Shown piece after piece: positions 1-5,895 of a stretch of 6,292 bases of DNA. The position numbers and the translations under genes were made by a program. The first letter of the stretch is position 1. Each line of letters opens with the position of its first letter. The notes under the pieces are model-generated. The model did no database searches and was not told the origin of the DNA. It saw nothing but the letters and a program-made list of their open reading frames with translations. Source of the stretch: Phycisphaerae bacterium. Lineage in GTDB: Bacteria; Planctomycetota; Phycisphaerae; Tepidisphaerales; Tepidisphaeraceae. The stretch covers positions 1 to 6,292 of the forward strand of contig JACMJD010000514.1 of assembly GCA_014380825.1 (NCBI GenBank), read 5' to 3'.

Positions 1-1343
1 AACGCGTGCACGCCCCAGCGTTCTTCCCACAAGTCGTAACTCGGTAGCGGCAGCCCGGTGCGATGATCGCGATAGCGGCACATGAAGTCGGCGGCCTTCT
101 GCACAATGTCGACCCAAAGCGGGCGGATGAACTCGATGTCGCGATAGCGGTAGTAATGCCGCCACAGCGCCCACACGACCAGCGCTGTTTCGTCTTCCTG
201 AATTGGCAGCGACGTGTGCCCTTTCATCACCCACGGATGCCAGCTCGATGCCGGCGAGCCGTCGGGGTTGTACTTGTGATAGAAGTAGCCTTCCTGCGTG
301 ATCGTGCGCTGGCAGAAGCTGTAAAACGATCGCGCCACATCCGGGAAGCCGGCGAGGTCCAGCGAATCCGCGACCAGCGCCCCATCGCGCGGCCAGACAT
401 ACGAGTAGGTGTCGCGGCTGAACTGCATGATGTCGCTGTCGTTGGCGGCGCAGATCGCGCCGTTGTTGTCGATCTGCGTGCGCACGACCAGCAGGCTGCG
501 TTTGAACAGCTCAACAACCTTCGGCGGAAGGTTACCGAAGTTAATGTTGGTCCCGCCGACCCACAGCCGCCAGTAGGAGCTGGTTCGATCCAGCACCCCC
601 TGCGGGCCGATCTTCAGCAGCCACTTGTGCAGCTCGAGGAGCTCCTCGCGGCTCTCGCCGGCGATGATCACCATATAGATCGTGCGTTCGCCGTCGCCGG
701 GAATGTGGACGTGATGCGCGATGGTCGAATCAACCGCGCCCTGCGCGATCGGATTTCCTTGCAGATGTCCGTCTTCGGCGTCGCGCCAGGTTCCTTCAGC
801 GCCATGGAAGCCGCTGGTCCCGCAGGCGAACTCGTCGATGCGCTGTTCACCCGATGCGAAGAACGTGGCCATCAGATACCGCTTGCCGCGATAGTGAACG
901 ATGCTGCGCAGCTCGGGGTCGTAGTAAGCGGTGTCGCCGACCTTCGTGCCGAACATGTTGAAATCCTGGTGATGCATCACCCGGATCGTGCGCTCGACGG
1001 GCCAGAGGTTCTTGATCTTGATCTTGCGAACGTGAATGTTGCGATGGAAGTCGACGACGTCGTTGCAGTACATCGCGATGCGCAGGTCTTTGTTGTCGAG
1101 CGCGACGGAGGTTGTGAGCGTGTCGCGAAGGTAGCGCTGGCGGATGGTCCAAGCGGGATCGTTCGTCCACGACAGGTGGCCGCCGCGCTTGCCGGGAAGA
1201 TCTGCGTAGATCCCGAACCGGCACGGCCCGGCGCCGGCGTGGTTTTCCTGGCCGACGTGCGGGAAGTACAGATCGCGGATCTGGTAACGATCGTCGAACG
1301 TAATGAGCAACCGGCCGTTACCGACTGGGATATCACGAGGCAT
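1..1343 (-). CDS. Glycoside hydrolase family 15 protein (glucoamylase or trehalase type), C-terminus cut by window edge
   Basis: GH15 enzymes are inverting hydrolases that release glucose from the non-reducing ends of alpha-glucans; some members split trehalose or dextran oligomers. Reading the reverse complement from the ATG at 1343 gives 447 uninterrupted codons. The N-terminus MPRDIPVGNGRLLITFDD opens a beta-rich N-terminal domain (about 1-270), followed by the (alpha/alpha)6 barrel. The barrel shows YVWPRDGAL (315-323), the substrate-binding signature; QEDETALVVWAL, a conserved barrel helix; and DLWEERWG (437-444), where the first Glu (440) is the expected catalytic acid. The catalytic base and the last part of the barrel lie beyond the left edge, since family members usually have about 600-680 residues. 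No signal peptide is present, so it is probably cytoplasmic and acts on glycogen, maltodextrin or trehalose; the substrate cannot be decided from sequence. The start is chosen because it matches the usual family N-terminus, although the Shine-Dalgarno is poor (AGAAAG about 11 bases upstream) and a TTG lies further up in frame. Confidence 0.93.
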   Translation of the reverse strand, partial: MPRDIPVGNGRLLITFDDRYQIRDLYFPHVGQENHAGAGPCRFGIYADLPGKRGGHLSWTNDPAWTIRQRYLRDTLTTSVALDNKDLRIAMYCNDVVDFHRNIHVRKIKIKNLWPVERTIRVMHHQDFNMFGTKVGDTAYYDPELRSIVHYRGKRYLMATFFASGEQRIDEFACGTSGFHGAEGTWRDAEDGHLQGNPIAQGAVDSTIAHHVHIPGDGERTIYMVIIAGESREELLELHKWLLKIGPQGVLDRTSSYWRLWVGGTNINFGNLPPKVVELFKRSLLVVRTQIDNNGAICAANDSDIMQFSRDTYSYVWPRDGALVADSLDLAGFPDVARSFYSFCQRTITQEGYFYHKYNPDGSPASSWHPWVMKGHTSLPIQEDETALVVWALWRHYYRYRDIEFIRPLWVDIVQKAADFMCRYRDHRTGLPLPSYDLWEERWGVHA

Positions 1344-1597
1344 GGCGATGAATCTTTCTGCGAAAACATCTTCAGGACCCGAACGCCACGCGCACGGCCG
1401 GCGCAGCAAATCAGCGCAAGTCCTTGTGAGCTATCGGCAAGATGAAGGGGGTGTCACAACCGGATGAAAATTGGTTACCGGTAGGACCGATAAGCGGAAG
1501 GGCGGGCAGCGGGTTGAATAGTTGAAGTGCCAATCCGCAATCGGCGTCCCGCAACTTCAACATGCGACGTGCAACGCTCGATCAAAAAGAGACGCCC
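1344..1597. other. Non-coding gap upstream of the GH15 gene
   Basis: No credible gene is seen on either strand. The GH15 promoter must lie here, because the terminator at 1598-1634 closes the preceding unit on the same strand, but I found no convincing -35/-10 pair. The only structured element is the inverted repeat at 1521-1561. The stretch is less GC-biased and has a mixed composition compared with the flanking genes. Confidence 0.6.
1521..1561. repeat. Perfect 8-base inverted repeat upstream of GH15
   Basis: GTTGAAGT at 1521-1528 and ACTTCAAC at 1554-1561 are exact reverse complements separated by 25 bases. It lies about 180-220 bases upstream of the GH15 start. It could be a pair of operator half-sites or the base of an RNA stem in a long leader; the spacer is long for a simple transcription-factor site. 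An 8-base match in a gap of this size may also be chance. Confidence 0.35.
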
Positions 1598-1634
1598 AAA
1601 AAGAAACACCGCGCATCTTCCGATGCGCGGTGTT
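1598..1634 (-). terminator. Rho-independent terminator of the 1661-2320 PEP-CTERM gene
   Basis: On the minus strand a perfect 13-base-pair stem (arms 1622-1634 and 1605-1617) is closed by a GGAA tetraloop of the GNRA type and is followed at once by TCTTTTT. It begins 26 bases after the stop codon of the PEP-CTERM gene. Stem length, loop and T-run make it one of the clearest elements in the window, and it separates that gene from GH15. Confidence 0.92.
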
Positions 1635-1660
1635 CAGTTTCTTATTGACGTCGAACTCGA

Positions 1661-2320
1661 TTAGTTCGAGCGGCGACGGGCAACCAAGCCGAGCAAGGCG
1701 ATGCCCGCCAGACCCATGGAGGCCGGTTCCGGAATCGGCAGGGGGCCGAAGCTGGGAACAACGGCGACCGAGCCGTTGATGACCGAGTTGGTCGCCGGGA
1801 CAAACTGCGTTGCGTCCGTGTGGATCACAAGCAGGGTGCTGTTGCCACCCGGGCCGATACCGGGGCCACCGGTGTAGTCCCAACCGACGACTTTGCCATT
1901 GGCGCTACGATCGACAGCGATCGGAAGCGCGCCCGGAACCAAGGCAAGGTTCACGCCCACGTCGGTCAAGTAACCGCCGTAGTTGATCGTGACCAAGCGT
2001 TCGAGCGCGTCGGGTCCGTTGTTGGTGAGAAGGAAGGTGAAGGTCAAACCGGTGGCGCCGAACGGGTTACCCGGATCAGCCGAGTAGACGCGCGTGCGGA
2101 GCGTTCCGCTGAAGCTGACGGTGTCGACCGACGTGAACGGCTGAGCGCCGGAATCGACGATCAGCGCCGCACCCGCGGGTGTGGCCGTCGGTCCGGGAGC
2201 TACCGTCGCGCCGGGACCGAGCAGGGTCGCCATCGCGTTCGAGGAAAGGAAAGCAACTCCTGCACAAACGATCAGTGCTGAGAGCGAACGGCCAATTGTT
2301 CGAGTGAATCGCAGACCCAT
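1661..2320 (-). CDS. PEP-CTERM sorting domain protein of unknown function, 219 aa
   Basis: The function of the mature domain is not recognised. Residues 1-31 form a signal peptide: basic start (MGLRFTRTIGR), hydrophobic core (SLSALIVCAGVAFLSS) and a likely cut after NAMA. The middle (about 32-190) is Gly/Pro/Val/Thr-rich and looks beta-stranded, with no cysteine and no visible catalytic motif. The tail is a PEP-CTERM signal: IPEPAS at 196-201, a hydrophobic helix (MGLAGIALLGLVA), then RRRSN. In this system the tail holds the exported protein at the membrane until an exosortase cuts near the PEP motif, releasing it to the surface or matrix; no exosortase is encoded here. The ATG at 2320 is chosen because a full AGGAGG lies 7 bases upstream and the signal peptide starts there; an in-frame TTG at 2482 would put about 54 unlikely residues before it. 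The gene has its own long leader and terminator, so it is probably transcribed alone. Confidence 0.88.
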   Translation of the reverse strand: MGLRFTRTIGRSLSALIVCAGVAFLSSNAMATLLGPGATVAPGPTATPAGAALIVDSGAQPFTSVDTVSFSGTLRTRVYSADPGNPFGATGLTFTFLLTNNGPDALERLVTINYGGYLTDVGVNLALVPGALPIAVDRSANGKVVGWDYTGGPGIGPGGNSTLLVIHTDATQFVPATNSVINGSVAVVPSFGPLPIPEPASMGLAGIALLGLVARRRSN

Positions 2321-2327
2321 GAACCCG

Positions 2328-2333
2328 CCTCCT
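2328..2333 (-). promoter_or_regulatory. Strong Shine-Dalgarno AGGAGG that fixes the PEP-CTERM gene start
   Basis: A complete AGGAGG on the minus strand stands 7 bases before the ATG at 2320. It settles the start against the longer in-frame reading from a TTG at 2482. By contrast msrA and purB have no such site. Confidence 0.85.
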
Positions 2334-2407
2334 GTTCCAGCGAAATCCGATGCGTGAGGTACGCAGCGTGAACCGCAGGAACGCAAATTTCTCCAAACTC
2401 CTTCGGT

Positions 2408-2480
2408 GGGTCCCTGCCGGTAGAACACCCCGGATCGGAACCCCATAGCCCTTCCGGCTGAATAAACCGGAGACTTCAGC
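2408..2480 (-). promoter_or_regulatory. Possible structured leader of the 1661-2320 PEP-CTERM gene
   Basis: Read on the minus strand, three pairings are possible. GCTGAA (2475-2480) pairs with TTCAGC (2457-2462). TCCGG (2467-2471) pairs with CCGGA (2453-2457), which excludes the first pairing. GGGTTCC (2437-2443) pairs with GGGACCC (2408-2414) with one G-U, enclosing a small CCGG/CCGG stem. Mutually exclusive hairpins ahead of a gene are typical of attenuators or riboswitches, but I do not recognise any known riboswitch class. The segment 2436-2450 resembles one upstream of the neighbouring PEP-CTERM gene. Whether the region is transcribed is not shown by the sequence. Confidence 0.3.
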
Positions 2481-2569
2481 AAAATACCTCGTGACCACCG
2501 GCGGTTGCAACAAAAATCAACCTACAAAATACTCATTTTTTTGGGGACGTACATCAATGGCGTTGAATC

Positions 2570-2600
2570 AAAAAAAGAGGGCCGTTCAAATGAACGGCCC
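2570..2600 (-). terminator. Rho-independent terminator of the DUF4394 gene
   Basis: On the minus strand a 9-base-pair GC-rich stem (GGGCCGTTC paired with GAACGGCCC, 2592-2600 and 2579-2587) with a 4-base loop is followed by CTC and seven T residues (2570-2576). It starts 35 bases after the stop codon at 2636. This ends the DUF4394 transcript before the next PEP-CTERM gene, so the two are not simply one operon. Confidence 0.92.
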
Positions 2601-2635
2601 GTAACGTTTCGTGTTAATTTGGGGTGCTTTAAAGT

Positions 2636-3505
2636 CTATCGTCGGCGGAAGCCAACCAACAGTCCCAACGCCGCTAAGGTGGCAACCGAAGCGGGTTCCG
2701 GAATGGCTGCGGTGATATCGACGATGGTCAATCCACCATTGATCTGCCCCAGATTCGTTGCAAGGCCAGTCGCGAGGTTGATCGTGTAGAGGTTCGAGAT
2801 TGAGCCCCCCGAAGGCAGCATCGCAGCGTAGGCGATGTTTGTGCCGGCTTCGATATCGAAACCAAGGATTGCGGCTACGTCGGATCCCAGCGGCCCGACG
2901 GTGCCGAGCGTGCCGGCACTATTCGCTTGCGTGACCAGGATGTCGATATTGGTGTCGATCCCATAGAGTTGGGTCGAGGCCGCACCATTGACGTTGTTGG
3001 TATAAGCGCTGCCCACGACGTTCGGATTCACGCCAAAATTCGGGTCAGCCGGGCCGTAGAACAGGTTGGTGACTTGCGTCGCCACGCCGGTGTTCGGATC
3101 GAGGACGTAGTTGCGATCCGTCTCGCTGACGACGCGGATTCGGTCGATCACAGGGTTGAAATCGAAACCAAACTGCGTGCCGTTGAGCGTCAAGCCAAGG
3201 GCTCCAACGAGCGTCGCCGCCCCAGTATTCGGATCGACGGTATACAAGCGGCTCTGGCTGCCCAGCGCGTAAAGACCGCCATTTGCAGGCCGAAAATCGA
3301 GACCGATCGTATTCTCACCGGGCAACATCCCGGTGATCGCGAGCGAACTGTCGATCGTCCCCGGGCTGGCGCTGTTGAATTGCAGCAGGTTGTTGTTTGA
3401 ACTGACGCCGTAGATCACAGCGGCTGACGCGACGCCAGCGGTCGAAAGGCAAACACCGCATGCCGCGGCAGCCATCATCCGCACGAATTTCTTGGAGACC
3501 CGCAT
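2636..3505 (-). CDS. DUF4394 domain protein with PEP-CTERM sorting signal, 289 aa
   Basis: An exported protein of unknown function. Residues 1-28 are a signal peptide (MRVSKKFVRMM, a hydrophobic stretch, likely cut after ASA). Residues about 30-262 match DUF4394: IYGVSSNNNLLQFNSASPG at the start, IGLDFRPANGGLYALGS, FGFDFNPVIDRIRVVSE and NPNVVGSAYTNN. Within it a recurring unit of the form LYTVDPNTGAATLVG is seen near 87, 133, 180 and 239, about 46-59 residues apart, as in beta-propeller blades. The tail is PEP-CTERM: IPEPAS at 268-273, a hydrophobic segment and RRR at the end. The expected fate is export, membrane anchoring and release by an exosortase encoded elsewhere. The ATG at 3505 follows GGGAGGG by about 5 bases. 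It ends in its own terminator. No catalytic residues are apparent; binding or structural roles are guesses. Confidence 0.93.
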   Translation of the reverse strand: MRVSKKFVRMMAAAACGVCLSTAGVASAAVIYGVSSNNNLLQFNSASPGTIDSSLAITGMLPGENTIGLDFRPANGGLYALGSQSRLYTVDPNTGAATLVGALGLTLNGTQFGFDFNPVIDRIRVVSETDRNYVLDPNTGVATQVTNLFYGPADPNFGVNPNVVGSAYTNNVNGAASTQLYGIDTNIDILVTQANSAGTLGTVGPLGSDVAAILGFDIEAGTNIAYAAMLPSGGSISNLYTINLATGLATNLGQINGGLTIVDITAAIPEPASVATLAALGLLVGFRRR

Positions 3506-3510
3506 CGAAA

Positions 3511-3517
3511 CCCTCCC
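3511..3517 (-). promoter_or_regulatory. Shine-Dalgarno GGGAGGG for the DUF4394 gene
   Basis: A purine-rich GGGAGGG on the minus strand lies 5 bases before the ATG at 3505 and supports that start. A 6-base palindrome, CCGTCG-N4-CGACGG (3522-3537), lies just upstream of it and could fold into a small hairpin near the ribosome binding site. Confidence 0.7.
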
Positions 3518-3564
3518 ACGACCGTCGTATTCGACGGCGCATTCCTGAACTGATTTTGCACACT

Positions 3565-3605
3565 GTTCCGCGTGAGGTGTCGAGTGACCGCGGAACCCAA
3601 TAGCC
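3565..3605 (-). promoter_or_regulatory. Leader hairpin and shared element upstream of the DUF4394 gene
   Basis: On the minus strand GTTCCGCG (3589-3596) and CGCGGAAC (3565-3572) form a perfect 8-base inverted repeat around 16 bases. The left arm overlaps GGCTATTGGGTTCCG (3591-3605), which differs at one base from a sequence at 2436-2450 upstream of the other PEP-CTERM gene. The element is 86-100 bases before the start codon. It could be a regulator site, part of a promoter or a structured leader. The rest of 3506-3714 holds no gene, and I see no convincing terminator for purB in it. Confidence 0.35.
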
Positions 3606-3714
3606 GAACCGAACCGGTCAATCCCTAATGTGGCCGATCACGGGCATGATTGCAAGAAAAATGACGAGAAGATGAATTGCGTGTCCATCCGCCGCTGATC
3701 GAGGCGATTCAAGC

Positions 3715-5160
3715 TTAAACGCGTATTTCGGGCCCCGATTGCGCATTCATTGATGTTGCCATCCAACGTTCGATCGCTGCCCTCGCGATATGGCAAAATT
3801 CGGTAACCTGCTGCGGCGCGCGTCCGATAAACTGGGCAGGATTGATGGTCTCATCGAGCTTCACCGATGTGAACGCCGAGTCGGACCGAAGCCGCTCTAT
3901 CAAATCGTTCGGCTTCCCGTGCGTTTTCACCTGTTCGGCCGCAGCCTGCGAATGAGCGCGAATGCGTTCGTGCAGAACTTGCCGATCGCCGCCAGCACGC
4001 ACCCCGGCCATCAGAATTTCTTCCGTTGCCATGAACGGCAGCTCCGCATTCACGGCGGCCTCGATGGTTTTCGGATACACGACCAAGCCGCTGGCAACGT
4101 TCTCGCACAGCAGGAGGCAGCCATCGGTCGCGAGGAACGATTCGGGAATGCTCAGCCGTTTGTTGGATGAATCGTCCAGCGACCGCTCCAGCCACTGCTC
4201 GGCCGCCGTCATTAAGGGATTCTGCACCAGGCTGATGACAAACCGTGCCAAGCCGGTCGCGCGCTCGCAGCGCATCGGATTCCGCTTATATGCCATCGCG
4301 CTTGAGCCGATCTGCTCGGCCTCGAACGGCTCTTCGAGCTGCTTCAGGCCCGCCAGCAACCGCACATCGTTGCTGAACTTGTGAACGCTCGCCGCGATCC
4401 CCGCCAGCGCACCCAGAATCTGCGCATCGATCTTCCGTGGATAAGTCTGGCCGGTGACAGGAAACGACTGCTCGAACCCGAATCGCGTCGTGACCATCTG
4501 ATTGAGTTGATCGCACTTGGCGTGATCGTTGTCGAACAGCGCCAGGAACGAAGCCTGCGTGCCGGTCGTTCCTTTCACGCCGCGGAATTTCAGCGTCGCG
4601 ATCTGATGTTCGAGCGTCTCCAGGTCGATCAACAAATCCTGCGCCCAGAGCGTCGCGCGCTTGCCAACGGTGGTGAGCTGCGCGGGCTGGAAATGCGTAT
4701 ATCCCAGCGTCGGCAGATCCTTCCACCGCATCGCGAAATCGAGCAAGGCGGCGATCGTTCGGGCGAGTCGCGTCGCCAGCAGTTTCATGCCCTCGCGCAT
4801 GATGATCAGGTCGGCATTGTCGACGACGTACTGGCTGGTCGCGCCCAGGTGAATGATTCCCTTGGCCGCGGGCGCGACTTGTTCGAACGTGTGGACGTGC
4901 GCCATCACGTCGTGACGCAGCCGTTTTTCCCAGTCGGCCGCCAGATCGAAATCGATGTCATCGAGATGCGCCGACATCTGCGCGATCGCCTCTTCGCTGA
5001 TGCGCGTCAGACCCAGTTCTCGCTCGCATTTGGCCAGCTCAAGCCAGAGCCGTCGCCAGAGCGTGAATTTGTATCGCGGCGAGAAAAGCCGAAGCATCTC
5101 CTGGCTGGCGTTGCGGGAGGCGAGGGGCGATTGATAAGTGTCGAATTGATCGCGCGGCAT
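3715..5160 (-). CDS. purB: Adenylosuccinate lyase, animal-like long form, 481 aa
   Basis: Cytoplasmic enzyme acting twice in purine synthesis: it removes fumarate from SAICAR to give AICAR, and from adenylosuccinate to give AMP. The fumarase/aspartase superfamily signature [11 protein letters not shown] is at 285-295, with the catalytic Ser on its flexible loop. The catalytic His is in GYTHFQPAQ (His156). Other active-site blocks are RHDVMAHVH (82-90), [12 protein letters not shown] (104-115) and [14 protein letters not shown] (192-205). Length and many blocks (SPLASR near residue 11, [17 protein letters not shown]) match the roughly 484-residue vertebrate enzyme as I remember it, rather than the shorter Bacillus type. 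The ATG at 5160 is chosen because [10 protein letters not shown] then begins as in homologues and TACAAT lies just upstream; an in-frame TTG at 5181 would add seven residues (MAYNRRR). Neither start has a clear Shine-Dalgarno. It lies 34 bases downstream of msrA on the same strand, so read-through is possible. Confidence 0.96.
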   Translation of the reverse strand: MPRDQFDTYQSPLASRNASQEMLRLFSPRYKFTLWRRLWLELAKCERELGLTRISEEAIAQMSAHLDDIDFDLAADWEKRLRHDVMAHVHTFEQVAPAAKGIIHLGATSQYVVDNADLIIMREGMKLLATRLARTIAALLDFAMRWKDLPTLGYTHFQPAQLTTVGKRATLWAQDLLIDLETLEHQIATLKFRGVKGTTGTQASFLALFDNDHAKCDQLNQMVTTRFGFEQSFPVTGQTYPRKIDAQILGALAGIAASVHKFSNDVRLLAGLKQLEEPFEAEQIGSSAMAYKRNPMRCERATGLARFVISLVQNPLMTAAEQWLERSLDDSSNKRLSIPESFLATDGCLLLCENVASGLVVYPKTIEAAVNAELPFMATEEILMAGVRAGGDRQVLHERIRAHSQAAAEQVKTHGKPNDLIERLRSDSAFTSVKLDETINPAQFIGRAPQQVTEFCHIARAAIERWMATSMNAQSGPEIRV

Positions 5161-5169
5161 GCGCCGGCG

Positions 5170-5175
5170 ATTGTA
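5170..5175 (-). promoter_or_regulatory. Possible -10 box (TACAAT) directly before purB
   Basis: On the minus strand TACAAT (5 of 6 to the TATAAT consensus) ends 9 bases before the ATG at 5160, preceded by GGCT. A transcript from it would begin at or very near the start codon. No good -35 hexamer is seen at 16-18 bases. The same GGC-N-TACAAT arrangement precedes msrA. Confidence 0.35.
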
Positions 5176-5194
5176 AGCCAAACGTTGCCGATCA

Positions 5195-5851
5195 TCACTT
5201 CTTCACGAGGTCGGCGAACTTCGTCCGCACCTTCTCGATCTTCGGCAGCGCCCACTGCACGACGTACGGATCGCGCGGATTCTTCACGACGTAATCCTGG
5301 TGATACGCTTCGGCCGGAAAGAAGCCGGCGCCGATGGGCTCGAGCGCTACGACGATCGGCTGATCGAACACTTTCGCGTCGGTGAGTTGCTTGATGTACG
5401 CCTCGGTCACCTTTTTCTGTTCGTCCGATTCGCAGAACACCGCGATGCGGTACTGCGTGCCGTGATCCGGGCCTTGGAAGTTCAGCGCGGTGGGTTGAAA
5501 GATCGTGAACATCACCTGCAAAAGCTGGGCGTATGAGATCTTCGTCGGATCGTACGTGATGCGGACCGCTTCGGCGTGCTTGGTCTTGCCGGCGGAAACT
5601 TGCTCGTACGCCGCGGTTTCCTTGGTGCCGCCGGCGTAGCCGGAAGTGACGTCGGTCACGCCGTTGAGCTGTTCGAACGTCGCCTCGACGCACCAGAAGC
5701 AGCCGGCGGAGATGACGATGCTGCGCGAGGTCTCGCCATCTTTGGCGGGCCAATCGACCGCAGGCTTCGGAACATCGTGCCCGCCAGGCGCGGCGGTGGA
5801 GCAGGAGATCAGCATCGCAAGCAGTAACGGTAGTAATTGAATGGGTCGCAT
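5195..5851 (-). CDS. msrA: Peptide-methionine (S)-S-oxide reductase, predicted lipoprotein, 218 aa
   Basis: MsrA reduces the S-epimer of methionine sulfoxide in oxidised proteins. The catalytic motif GCFWC is at 50-54, with the nucleophilic Cys51, followed by GYAGG (71-75), [11 protein letters not shown] (92-102), DHGTQYR (129-135) and AEAYHQDY (180-187), all in family order. Residues 1-17 ([17 protein letters not shown]) form a lipoprotein signal ending in the lipobox LISC, so Cys17 should be lipidated and the enzyme placed outside the cytoplasm on a membrane. The C-terminal tail, where many MsrA enzymes carry resolving cysteines, has none; the position often PYC reads PYV. The remaining cysteines besides 17 and 51 are 54 and 140. 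The ATG at 5851 is chosen because the lipoprotein signal starts there; a GTG at 5917 in frame would overlap the divergent gene and bury the signal. It has no clear Shine-Dalgarno. Confidence 0.95.
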   Translation of the reverse strand: MRPIQLLPLLLAMLISCSTAAPGGHDVPKPAVDWPAKDGETSRSIVISAGCFWCVEATFEQLNGVTDVTSGYAGGTKETAAYEQVSAGKTKHAEAVRITYDPTKISYAQLLQVMFTIFQPTALNFQGPDHGTQYRIAVFCESDEQKKVTEAYIKQLTDAKVFDQPIVVALEPIGAGFFPAEAYHQDYVVKNPRDPYVVQWALPKIEKVRTKFADLVKK

Positions 5852-5859
5852 CGTTCGAA

Positions 5860-5865
5860 ATTGTA
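5860..5865 (-). promoter_or_regulatory. Possible -10 box (TACAAT) directly before msrA
   Basis: TACAAT on the minus strand ends 8 bases before the msrA ATG and is preceded by GGCA. With normal -10 to start-site spacing the transcript would be leaderless or nearly so, which fits the absence of a Shine-Dalgarno. No matching -35 hexamer is evident. Confidence 0.4.
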
Positions 5866-5882
5866 TGCCGGCAAGAGACGAA

Positions 5883-5888
5883 TAAGAT
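5883..5888 (+). promoter_or_regulatory. Weak -10-like hexamer before the acetyltransferase gene
   Basis: TAAGAT on the plus strand matches the -10 consensus at 4 of 6 positions and ends 7 bases before the ATG at 5896. TTGTAT at 5861-5866 would be a poor -35 at 16 bases and overlaps the msrA -10 candidate, so the two divergent promoters would share bases within a 44-base gap. Confidence 0.22.
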
Positions 5889-5895
5889 TGCAAAC

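Noticed and set aside
63..1445. A 460-codon open frame on the plus strand
   Set aside because: It is the antisense of the GH15 gene. The minus-strand reading has GH15 signatures throughout, while the plus reading is Arg/Ala/Val-rich with no recognisable domain, as expected of a shadow in GC-rich coding DNA.
2453..2480. H-type pseudoknot in the PEP-CTERM leader
   Set aside because: The order of arms fits a pseudoknot, but there is no linker between the last two arms to span the 5-6 pair stem, so alternative hairpins are more likely.
2321..2482. A 54-codon N-terminal extension of the PEP-CTERM gene from a TTG
   Set aside because: It would bury the signal peptide, and AGGAGG stands 7 bases before the internal ATG at 2320.
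2487..2570. A sigma-70 or sigma-54 promoter for the 219-aa PEP-CTERM gene
   Set aside because: TTGATG and TATTTT occur but 20 bases apart, and no GG-N10-GC pair of the sigma-54 kind was found; nothing reaches a reportable standard.
2505..2789. A 94-codon plus-strand open frame
   Set aside because: It runs through the DUF4394 terminator and into the antisense of that gene's 3' end, has no ribosome binding site and no recognisable domain.
3600..3714. A terminator after purB
   Set aside because: Only 3-4 base stems without a proper T-run are found; read-through into the DUF4394 leader cannot be excluded.
4381..5385. A 334-codon open frame on the plus strand
   Set aside because: It lies antisense to purB and the end of msrA, both of which have clear family motifs; its product is low-complexity and Arg-rich.
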